DNA of 64,000 bases from Paraphysomonas bandaiensis (Eukaryota; Chrysophyceae), in contig CBFFRP010000202.1 in NCBI GenBank assembly GCA_965644295.1, positions 62,001-126,000 on the forward strand, read 5' to 3'. Shown here one piece after another: positions 21,166-32,400 of the stretch. Every line of letters starts with the position of its first letter. Within the stretch, counting starts at the first letter, position 1. The notes beneath the pieces are model-generated. The model did no database searches. It was not told the DNA's origin and saw nothing but the letters and a program-made list of their open reading frames with translations. Position numbers and translations under genes: made by a program.

Positions 21166-22587
21166 TCACGCAATGAATGCTTGGAGTGTGGCTCGGATAC
21201 CGTTCTCGCATATTTGGTCGTAACAAGCTTGTATTTCTTCCACAACTTTAACATTTTCCACAATATTTCCAAACACCGTACGGTCAGCGAGAAACGCAGA
21301 CGCATGGCCATTGGCATTTGATACAACAGATCGCAATTTCTCCGCTTCAGGATCGTCAAGAGGTGTTGAGTTGTCGCTATCACATGCAATAGTCAAGAAC
21401 CGCATATAACTGGCAACCACGGCTGATACGCACTTCGAAGGCTGTGAGGATTCACATAACTCGCTGAGTGTCGGCACGATAAAACCAGGAATTTTCGCCG
21501 AGCCATCTTTGCATAGGCGTAGAATTTGATCTTCAATGGCTGGATTCGCAAAACGATCGACTAGTGTATCCTGGTATGATCTAATGTCTACCCCTTCCAC
21601 TGGGAGTAGAGTTTTTTCAACTTCGCTGAAGAAGGCACGCAAGTAAGATTGAAATAAAGGGTCCGACGACACTTCATCAACACGAGAGAACCCTGCAAGG
21701 TGTCCGGCATATCCCACAGCCATATGTCCACCATTGAGTAATCTAACTTTAATCTTCTCATACGGCTTGACGGACTCAACGAGTTGTACCCCCACCAGAG
21801 GCCAGTCGGGTTTGTCATTGCAATAGTTGTCCTCAATAACCCACTGCCGATAGGATTCCGATGTCACTGGGACACGATCCTCAGAGCGAAGCTCTTCTCG
21901 AACGTATGTCATCTCTGAGTCTGTCGGTGCAGGGGTAATTCGGTCTACCATACTGTTTGGGAAGGCCACATTCGCTTCTATCCACGAAACTAATGACGGA
22001 TATGCCAGCTGACAAAACTCGAGTAGTAGAGATCTCGTCAAGTCGCCATTGCCTTGAATGTTATCACACGACTGTATAGTGAATGGTTTTACGGAACTAT
22101 CACTTTCTTGCATTTTCTGTCGCAAGCTCAACCCTCTGGCCAGGTATCCGTACAGTGTCCTGGGTTTCGAATGATTGCTAATATCATTCTGAATGTTTAC
22201 ATTAGATGTGTCTAAGCGCTTGGTAGAAGGGTCAAAAAAGTATCCGGCCTCTGTGACTGTAATAGTAACTAGCTTAACCTCTGGACAAACAAGCTTCTTG
22301 AATACATCCTCTGGATTGAGGTAACCATTCAAGATCTCTATAATGCTTTGTACTTGTTTGACTTTGACACCACTATTATCACGTTCAATCAATGTATATT
22401 TGCAATCTTGTGCACGTAAACTCTCAAAAACATAGCTATCATTAGGAAGCATGCATACTCCACATATACCCCACTCTAGACACCCTTGTGAGAGCAAATC
22501 CTGGATATACAAAGCCTCATGAGCCCTATGAAATCTGCCAACACCAAAATGAACTATTCCTGTCTTTACCTCAGTGCGATTAAACAT
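21166..22587 (-). CDS. Mannitol 2-dehydrogenase-family polyol/aldonate oxidoreductase
   Basis: Intronless ORF of 473 aa, the usual family length. The N-terminal NAD(P)-binding domain carries GVGRFHRAHEALYIQDLL (residues 15-32), and the middle has SCDNIQGNGDLTRS (173-186) and FPNSMVDRITPAP (209-221). The C-terminal catalytic domain has Lys280, Asn285 and His288 in KVRLLNGGHMAVGYAGHLAG, matching the K-x4-N-x2-H active site of mannitol 2-dehydrogenase. The likely reaction is D-mannitol + NAD+ to D-fructose + NADH. Relatives act on arabinitol, fructuronate or tagaturonate, so the exact substrate is not fixed. All catalytic residues are present. Absence of introns sets it apart from most neighbours and could reflect later acquisition, but there is no other sign of transfer. 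Confidence 0.88.
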   Translation of the reverse strand: MFNRTEVKTGIVHFGVGRFHRAHEALYIQDLLSQGCLEWGICGVCMLPNDSYVFESLRAQDCKYTLIERDNSGVKVKQVQSIIEILNGYLNPEDVFKKLVCPEVKLVTITVTEAGYFFDPSTKRLDTSNVNIQNDISNHSKPRTLYGYLARGLSLRQKMQESDSSVKPFTIQSCDNIQGNGDLTRSLLLEFCQLAYPSLVSWIEANVAFPNSMVDRITPAPTDSEMTYVREELRSEDRVPVTSESYRQWVIEDNYCNDKPDWPLVGVQLVESVKPYEKIKVRLLNGGHMAVGYAGHLAGFSRVDEVSSDPLFQSYLRAFFSEVEKTLLPVEGVDIRSYQDTLVDRFANPAIEDQILRLCKDGSAKIPGFIVPTLSELCESSQPSKCVSAVVASYMRFLTIACDSDNSTPLDDPEAEKLRSVVSNANGHASAFLADRTVFGNIVENVKVVEEIQACYDQICENGIRATLQAFIA

Positions 22588-23409
22588 TTTCTTATAGTAA
22601 TAGTGAAGTATTTATGATGAAATGTGTGGTTATTATTAAGTTCTGGTATATGTGCAATCTCTCTATAGACGTATCGGCAGTCAGCATCTTATATTTCGGG
22701 AATAAATTGAAGCAGATATTCTCTATGATACTGAAGTATAACTACGGCTAGAATACAGATAATTGTTGTCTCAATATTGGAGGCATCATGGAACAAAAAT
22801 ATACAAAGGATGGCGATACGGAAATCATGCCTAGCTATCCTCTACTTGTATTTGTATCATAGGGAAAGATACACTTATATACAGTGGTATACAGCAGTAT
22901 TTTGTATTTGTATTGTGGGGAGTTGTGGTATGTACAGTACCAGTATACAACTGTATATCCAGCCGTAGTACGAAGTGACATTATTGTACGAAATAAAAAT
23001 TATGTACCCAGATACTACATATAAACCAATCATTATATATCATCTTATAATCTAATCATATCATTGGTTATTGTATTCGAAAATTTGTGGTGGTGGACGA
23101 ATTTTTCATTTTTGATTTTTTGTTTTCTATGTAATTTTTTTCATATACAAGAATCTTTTAATATAAAAAATTACAATTAAAAAATTACATCATTGAAATT
23201 TTGTTATTAAACAGTTTATATATACATACATACACATATATATATATATATATAGCTAGCATATAGCAGGAATTACTATTACCAGAGTGACCTTTATTGA
23301 TCTATTATGTCATTCATATAAACCCTCTATACATTAATAATCATATCTCTATCTCTATTATACATTAAATGTACAAAATTAGATATTAATATACATCATT
23401 ATCTATAAA
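22588..23409. promoter_or_regulatory. Divergent intergenic region between mannitol dehydrogenase and the coiled-coil gene
   Basis: Very AT-rich, and it contains a single-arm copy of a repeat (22675-22815). No coding potential seen apart from a short open frame within that repeat. Confidence 0.4.
22675..22815 (-). mobile_element. Single-arm copy of a foldback/MITE repeat
   Basis: GGCAGTCAGCATCTTATATT ... GGGAATAAATTGAAGCA ... ACGGCTAGAATACAGATAAT ... GGAGGCATCATGGAAC. The same unit occurs as one arm at 50187-50305 in the other orientation, and as an inverted pair at 52876-53136. It starts at the point that forms the centre of the inverted pair. Confidence 0.7.
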
Positions 23410-26400
23410 ATGAAGGGTATCAAACACGAGAATACTCTTCATAGTTTAGACGGTGATCGTACACGAGAGATTGTAGGGGATCTTCTACATAAAGTATGCT
23501 ATATATATATAGAATGATAATATAATTAACTCTATGTATGTGTTTTTTTTATAGTTAACTAAAAGTAATGAGAGCAGAAAGCGTTTATCTCATGAAGTTT
23601 CATACTTAACTAATAAAGTAGATGAGTTATCATCAGCATTATTATTAAGTAAAATGAGAATTGGAGAATTAGAAGCATGTAATGAATGTCTTACTATGAA
23701 GTTAAATGATTTTTCTTCAACTACTACAACTGAAGATCTTCGTCTGAGAGTAATACATAACAACGTATCCTAATTGAAGTAAAATAGTTTTCAGGTAAAA
23801 CGCGAGTTGAGTGAAAAACACGACATTCGAATGCTTTTGGATACTTCACTCCGTCAAGTTGAGTCACTTTCGAAGGCTAATATAGATTTACAAAACAAAT
23901 TAAATGAACAGGTTTGTTTGCCGATTGGATGCATATTTATGATTTCAGCGATTATAGGTCATCCCCAAACGTCAAGCCTCCAGTGATGGCCTCAAGAGTG
24001 CAAAGATTGATGAGTTAAAGACAGCACTAGATAATTTGAAATGGGGATTCAAATTACGGTAAGTTTTCTATTTCACTATTTGAAGTAGCTAAGTTGAGTC
24101 GTCCAGAGAAAGGCAACTTCAGTCAGAGCTTGGAGAGCACAAGAAATTGATAGAAGCGATGAGACTTTCTCAACAACGAACTAGAAACGTCGTTAGGTAA
24201 AATCCACTTATATGCGCCGCTCGGTTATACCTCATGCATGTGTGTGCACATGCTATTAGGAACATCGCCGAGGTGGCTTGTAACGTTATAGATGAAAGCG
24301 ATACAACTACCAATGGTGCTAAATCTAGCCAGACACACGATATGCTACCCTCCTATCCTGATGCTGCCTTGGTGAATACTCCAATGCTTGAATCAGCCTC
24401 AGGACAGGCCCTCGATTTTTCTTCTCCTCTAACGATGCCGCAATATGAAGAAGAGGATGATGGAAGTGGGGACGACGGAGACCATGTGATGGATGCTGCA
24501 AGCGCCGATCATAAGCTAGCGTTTTTGGAGAACGAGTTGCGGGAAGCTCGTGAGGAGTCACATACTAGTAAAGTACATAACGATCATTTGCGTGCTCAGG
24601 TGGAGGATCTATTAGCTGTGATAGGTGAAATGGAATCTTCACTGCGTTGTGGCCTGGATAGTTATATTTGCATGGATGACAGCGAGTTTAGCGAAGCTTT
24701 TGAGGAATCACTAAAATCACTAGATGAAAGCTTGACGAGCAGTCACCTTGATCGACTCCAGCGTACATTTGCTGATGAGGTTGGCGTGCTAGTTCGATGG
24801 TTGGATAAATTGCATTGTCAGAAACCTGCCGTATCCGCCGTAGAAGGTTCTAATGTGGATAGATCCGACTCCACTTTCCCGGCCACTGAAACTCCTTTAC
24901 TGGAAGACAAAGAAAGTGAGTTGCAGCAACACCTACAGAGATTGACTAATGAATGGGAATCACGCTTTAAATCTTTGCAATGTGAAAAAGATGTAGAAAT
25001 ACAGAATTTCAAAGAATTACTACGTGTATCAGAATCAAAAGTTGAAGATAACGAAAGCCGTATAAGTGAGCTAGAAGCACAACTATACACTCTGAGAAAT
25101 CAGAATGAACAAATGCGTGAATCTGAAATTAAGCAAAGACATGAGCACCAACAGGAACTTGCTGTGTTAAAGAGTGGGGCCGAGCAAGAGGCTCAGGAGG
25201 CCGCGGAGCTGAAGGAAGGTGAATTGTTGCGACAGATTCAAGAGCTAACAGAGGCCCTACGTGAGTCTGACTCAATAGCTGAGGCCCAACGAGAGTCTTA
25301 TGAATCTCGCGAGCGGGATTTGATGGATGAGATCAACGACCTGTCTGATCGCGTCAGTGAGGCTAATGGTGCACTTCAAGAGATAGATATGTTGAGGGGC
25401 ACAGTGTCCGCGCTGCAGAAAGATAAGGATTCGATGACCCAAGAGCTCGAAAATGTATGGGCTGAATTTGAAGAATCGATGAGGGAAGCAGACAACTTGA
25501 AGGAAGAGATTAAGGAATTAAAGGGTGTTGGTGTGAGTACGTCAGAGAAATCAAGCCACTTAGAAGCTGAAAGGACTGAGCTAATTAACCGTCTAGCCGC
25601 ACTGCAGGAAGAAAAAAGTTGTTCAGATGCGAAGGAGCAACGTTTGATTGACCAACTTGATAGCTTGCAATTCCGATATGATGAGCTTCAGTTAGCAGCT
25701 ACCAGTAACGAAGACCAGGTATCAGCAGAGCAGCAATTACGTAAGGAGCTTGATTCTTCGCGTGCGTCCGAGCAAAAGCTTGTCGCCGACCTTCAAGCGT
25801 TGACTGAAGAAAGAGATAATCTAGTTACAGTTATCAAGGACTTAGAGTCGACTTTAGCTGAGCTTAGGAGCCAATGCGATGATTACGAAAAAAATATGGA
25901 GGAGTTACAATCCAAAGACGAACTTATTGCCCGATGTGAACAATTTGAATCTGATATACGTGATTTAGAGCGTTCTATAGAATCTAAAAGCACTGAATTG
26001 GAACAGGAACGTGCTGTAGTAGCTGATCAATCTATTGTAGTGAACGATCTTCGCAACCTCCAGCATGACTTAGAAGAGAAAATTTATATTCTCGAATCCG
26101 AGTTGCAACTGAAAGAGAAAGACATGAGGGACAGCATTGCAACCGTAGAAGCTCTACAGGGATCAGTTGACAAATTGTCTTCCTGTAACCGGGAGCTAGA
26201 AGGGAACAACGATGAATTGCGTTCACGGTACATGGAATTAGAATCTCGACATATAGCTCTTCAGAGTGAAGTTGAAAACATCACTTATGCAAAGGCGAAT
26301 GAGTTGGATTCACTGATGGCACGAAATGATGAATTGTCTGCTGATGTTTCGGAATTACGAAGTACTTTGCATCAAAAGAAAGAGGAAATGAAGGTAAATC

Positions 26401-29400
26401 TCAAAGCCATTGAAGAGCTACAAGATAGTGTTGAAAACTTGATTTCACGCGAGAAGTACCTGTCAGATAATAACAGTAACCTTCAAGCGAATTGTCAGCA
26501 TTTGGAGCGTCGTATTGACGAACTCAATCTTGCAATAACATCTAAAGAAGATGAAATGTCGACTATTCTTGCTCGAGAGGAATCACTGCAGTCCGAAAAG
26601 GAAGTGCTACAGTCTCGTTGCTCAGACTTGGAATCTCTTGTTGTAGAAATGCAGTCTAGTGGCAGACGCGATGACTCCGATGTCAGTTGTGGTAACGGTG
26701 ATGAAACTACGATTTCCACCCTGTCAGAACGCTGTTCTGACCTAGAGTCGATCGTAATCGAATTACAGAAATTAATTGCGGATAAAACGGAAGAAGTTCA
26801 GGTTGCGAAAGCTAGTGAGAATGAGTTAAAAATGGAATTGGAAGAGATGTCTGTTCAATGTGAAGAGTACCTCCGTGTTATTGATAGTCTGCAGGAAAGC
26901 AATAAAACTGAGCAGGTAAATTCTATTAGAGAAGTGTCGTTGTCAGAGAGTGCTTTTGGACCTGCATCTTTGTTGGAAATGGCCGAAAATGCATCATTAG
27001 AAGTTGAAATGGCGGATATGAGAAGTCGGCTGGATGATGTTAATGCTGCGCTGGAGGATGCCCTGTCGTCAAAAATGGAGTTAGAGGAGCGTTGCGAAAC
27101 CCTACAGAGCAGTGTGGACTCTCTTCAACAAAGGCTTGTGTCTGCTGAGACCTTATCGAGAGAATCTACCACTCCGTCTAGGGGTAAAGGTCGCAATCCC
27201 GCTCTCACGGCTCTGGAAGGTCGTGTGGCCCAACTTTTGGAAGATGTCCATAATGCTTCTGCCCGTGAATCGGAGATGCGAGATGAGCTACATCAACTGC
27301 GAACAACTAATAAGAAATTAGAAGAGTCTAAGGACTCCTTAGAGCTCAGAGTAGCGGAGTTACAAGACTTGGTTGCTGAGATGTCGGAGGCGCTACAAGT
27401 GGTTAAGCTACAGTTCGCTGAGGGCGAGGAGAAGATTAGGAATTTAGAGAATAGTCTACGACAAACGACAACACAACTGAATGATTCACAAGCTGACCTA
27501 TTGGTGGAACGTGATAGAAGTGAAGCCTTGGAGTCAAGAGTTAATGAGTTGGAAGAAAAAGGACTGAAAAATATTGCTGAGTTAAAGAAGCAGCAGAAAG
27601 TCTTTGATTCTAGTGATAGTAGATGCACTAACGGGCCCCAACAACCGAAGGCTGGGGCGAATTGGTGGTCTATTGATGGAGATAGCGATACAGAAATGGA
27701 TGCTTATTCCAATGGTTCTACCCCTCCTCGACCGCGTAGTCATGATAATTCTGTTCCAGATTCACCTCATGGTGGAAAAGGTGTGGAGTTAAAACGCCTC
27801 ACTTCTGAGATATCAAGTCTCAAAACAACCATTCAAGAGCTGACGGCAGCTTGCGCAGAGAAAGATTCTGTACTCGATATGTACTCAGACATGAACAAAT
27901 CACATGAATCGGAGCTTGAGCAATTGAGAAATAAACTTCAATGTGCTTATGATGAGCACTCTTCTTGTTCAGTAAAGATTAAAGATCTGGAGTCTGCCCT
28001 ACATGCCGCGAAAGATAGTGAACTTCAATCAACAACCCAAAATGCTATGTTGTTGGATAGTAAATTTGATTTGGAGCGAGCGAAGGGAATATTAGAGGAT
28101 GAAGTTAAACTCTTACGAGCAACCATGCAGACGGAAGAAAATTGGAAATATACACTTGAGGAACAACAGCGTCGCATTTCCGAATTAGAAAGCAAGTTGC
28201 AGGGGTGTATGGACGAGGCAGATATCTCGGAATTAAAAAGTAAATATAGTAAGTTAGAAGTTGTCAATAAGAGTGCCTCAGATAGTATTGCTGAGCTTCA
28301 AGTCGCTCTAGAGGAAGCTCATTCCCAAAAATCAATGGCATTTCAACGGGAAAATGAATTGCGTGATGAATTGTCACAGTTACGAACGGAAATGTCTGGT
28401 CTGCTAGCGGACAAGCAGGTTCTCTCGGATACAAGTGAGTCTTTACGAAAAGAAATTGAATCCTTGACACAGAGAATTGAAGAATTAGAAGGTTTGCTAA
28501 GCTCTGAAAAGGAGGCGTTTGAGCAGGAGGCAGTTAGATGGAACAGCGATTTAGCTGCAGCGCAAGAGAATATCGAGACTTCGGAGGAAGCTAATGCACG
28601 ACTATCGGAGTTACTTGAAGAGGCCGAGTCAGAATCTGAAGTACAAATATCACAATTAAAATCTGAGCTTTCGTCGGCATTAGTTCAATGTAAAGAATTA
28701 CAAATAAGTGTCGATGAGTTGTCTGGACGGTTAGATGCGTTAAAAGCTGAGAAGGAGTTATTGTTTACGGAGAAAGAGAGTCTTCGATACTCTCTGGAGG
28801 AAGCTGTTGCGGCTCACAGCACTCAAGCAAGTGAAAGAGTACTGGCTACTGAAGAATCGAATAGGAAACTGAAGATGGAAGTCGAAGATATTCGTAGCCA
28901 GCTTCAGATTGCGGAGGATGCATTGGTAGCCAGCGAAGAGAAGGCAACCCGGTTGCAATTAGACCTTTCTGCTTCGTCTGATATGTGTCGAAAAATTGAA
29001 GCGGAGCTAGCGAAAGAATCTTCCCTGAAAGAAGCTTTACAAGACCACTTTACATCTACGTTAGAGAAAGTTAATGTTATTAATTCACAATTAGAGGCCA
29101 AACTCGAGCGGTATAATTCCAATATATTGGGGCTGGAAATGGAGATTCGGTCTTTACAAGAGTCTCTGGATTCTTCCCGAACACAATGTGATTCTGCAGA
29201 GGAAGAGCTAATGGAGGCCCGTCAAGAGAGTAAGGAGCTACAAATCGCGTTGGATGATGCTCATACACAACTTGAGATCGCTCGTGATTCTCTTTCAGCA
29301 CAAGGTGCGTCAGCAAAAAGCGAGAAGGATGCTTTGGAATCTACAATGAAGGAAAATTCTGATCTTCGGCTACAACTCTCGGAGCTTGAATTAGTACTCG

Positions 29401-32400
29401 ATGTATCAAAACAGAAGGTAGTTGGCTTGGAGCATGAACTGGCGACACGATTGAAACAGTTCGCGAGTACTGATGCGGAGCTTAACGACCATCTTCGTTG
29501 TATCCTTCAAAAAGTAGACCGATTAGAGCAAGATATATGCTCACTGACAATGGAGAAACAAGTGCTGGAGAACTCTTTACAATCCTCACGACACGAGTGT
29601 GATCGTGCCGAGGAAGAGCTTGTTGAGTGCTGTCACAAAGTGAAGGACCTTCAAGAGCAAGTCGACACCCTTTCTGCGGACCTTAGAAATAAGGAGTCCG
29701 ACGTACATCGCCTCAATGAGTGGGTGCTAGAACTTGAATCGAATGCAGATCGTATCGTCCAGCTTGAAACTGACCGAAAAGAAATATGCGAAGCACTTGA
29801 ACAATCTGAAAGCGATAAATCGTCTTTGGAGTCGAAGGTACACGCTCTGAACGAAGAGTTAAGAGAGTCGAAGTGCCAGTGTGAGCTATTCGAAAGTGAT
29901 GTTATTCGTCTTGAAGCTTTGGTTTGTGACATAACCAGTGAGAAGAGTGCGTTGGCTTCCAAATTGTGTGAGATCAACGATAAACTTACCAATTCTGAAA
30001 ATAAATGTTTATCTCTTGTCATCGAGTTAGAAGCGGCAAATATATCCGGTGACGGCAGTGTAAACCACTCTGCAGCGGAACAGGAGAGATTGACAGAGGA
30101 TAATGTGGAATTATCTGTAAAAATTAAAGAATTGGAGAGTGAAAATGTGACATTATTGGAGTCGCAGCGAAATTTGCGTTCAGAAATAAGTGATCTCACT
30201 GCTGAAAATGAATCCTTAAAACTCTCGCAACACGACGATGATTCAAAGACGATTACTTCTGCTCTGGAGCGACTACAGGTGGAGCTAGACCGTAAATCCA
30301 AGGACCTTGCGGATGTGTATGCTGAGATGGAGCAGTTACAGGAATATCTTGAGGTTGTGGAGTCAGAGAAATCTGACCTTACAATTCGGTGCAAAGATCT
30401 GGAGAAGCAACTATCAGATACTAGAGATGAGCTGGAGGAAGCTGTACTTTCCGCGGCTAGTGACAAACATGATGCCGAGAAGTATAGAGCAGAAGTAGAT
30501 GAGATGACACAGAAGCTCTTGTGTTCGGAGAAGGAATTGGCAACTGCGCAGCTGCAATTACAAAAAGCTCTTTCGTGTGGCAGTGAAGAGGAAAAGACTT
30601 CCTACGACCCTCCTGGAGCTGTATCCCCTGTCCCTGGTACAGAAGATGATTTGCAAGGTGTTTTGGCATTTGTGCGAAAACTAAATGGTTATATGTACGA
30701 TGCTGCTTCCGTTCTCGTACCCGACATTGTCAATGATGATGACCCAGAATATTACTCTATTCCTATGGGTACGGCGTTTGATGTACACAAAACGATATCC
30801 AATCGCAGTGTACATGCTTTGCAAGTGGCCACGAAACAGTGTAGCGATCTGAAAAGAGAACTGCTTCAAGCTCGACATGATTTAGAAGAAGCAGAGCAGC
30901 AGGCAGCAGACACAAATGAAATGTTACAGTTCCAAAAGAAAAAGATAGATAATCTTAAAGCTAGCAAAAAGAAGCTATTGGAGGAAATCGATAGTCTTCA
31001 AGCACAAACGAGTCAAATAGACTCTGCTCAATTTGGTACTGATTCATCACGTCAACAAGTGCTTACTCACGGGAACCCCATGGAGTCAGAATTATTGCCA
31101 AAAGAAGAAGCTGCCCAGAATGGCTCTATAAACAAGGTCACCTCACAGTTTGATAACGTGGCCGATGATCAAGAGTCCCACTCATTGTCCGAAATAGTTC
31201 AAAAACTCCAAAATGATAACGAATCCCTGAATATAAGTACAGTAAAATCAGCTGTGGAGAAATTCCAGAGTGAGAACGAGTACTTGAAGGAGCAGATGAC
31301 TATTTTATCATCAGAGAACGAGTCATTGAGAGAGCAGAGTATAGCTTCTGAACCGTTGATCAGTGAGTCCGATCTCGGTGTCTTGAAGTCGGCTGTGGAG
31401 AAATTCCAGAGTGAGAACGAGTACTTGAAGGAGCAGATGAGTATTTTATCGTCCGAGAACGAGTCATTGAGAGAGCAGAGTATAGCTTCTGAACCGTTGA
31501 TCAGTGAGTCCGATCTCGGTGTCTTGAAGTCGGCTGTGGAGAAGTTCCAGAGTGAGAACGAGTACTTGAAGGAGCAGATGAGTATTTTATCGTCCGAGAA
31601 CGAGTCATTGAGAGAGCAGAGTATAGCTTCTGAACCGTTGATCAGTGAGTCCGATCTTGGTGTCTTGAAGTCGGCTGTGGAGAAGTTCCAGAGTGAGAAC
31701 GAGTACTTGAAGGAGCAGATGAGTATTTTATCGTCCGAGAACGAGTCATTGAGAGAGCAGAGTATAGCTTCTGAACCGTTGATCAATGAGTCCGATCTTG
31801 GTGTCTTGAAGTCGGCTGTGGAGAAGTTCCAGAGTGAGAACGAGTACTTGAAGGAGCAGATGAGTATTTTATCGTCCGAGAACGAGTCATTGAGAGAGCA
31901 GAGTATAGCTTCTGAACCGTTGATCAGTGAGTCCGATCTTGGTGTCTTGAAGTCGGCTGTGGAGAAGTTCCAGAGTGAGAACGAGTACTTGAAGGAGCAG
32001 ATGAGTATTTTATCGTCCGAGAACGAGTCATTGAGAGAGCAGAGTATAGCTTCTGAACCGTTGATCAGTGAGTCCGATCTTGGTGTCTTGAAGTCGGCTG
32101 TGGAGAAGTTCCAGAGTGAGAACGAGTACTTGAAGGAGCAGATGAGTATTTTATCGTCCGAGAACGAGTCATTGAGAGAGCAGAGTATAGCTTCTGAACC
32201 GTTGATCAGTGAGTCCGATCTCGGTGTCTTGAAGTCGGCTGTGGAGAAGTTCCAGAGTGAGAACGAGTACTTGAAGGAGCAGATGAGTATTTTATCGTCC
32301 GAGAACGAGTCATTGAGAGAGCAGAGTATAGCTTCTGAACCGTTGATCAGTGAGTCCGATCTCGGTGTCTTGAAGTCGGCTGTGGAGAAGTTCCAGAGTG

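Noticed and set aside
29651-30466. 271-codon antisense ORF in the coiled-coil gene
   Set aside because: Ser/Leu-rich complement of a Glu/Ser/Leu-rich coil; no independent features.
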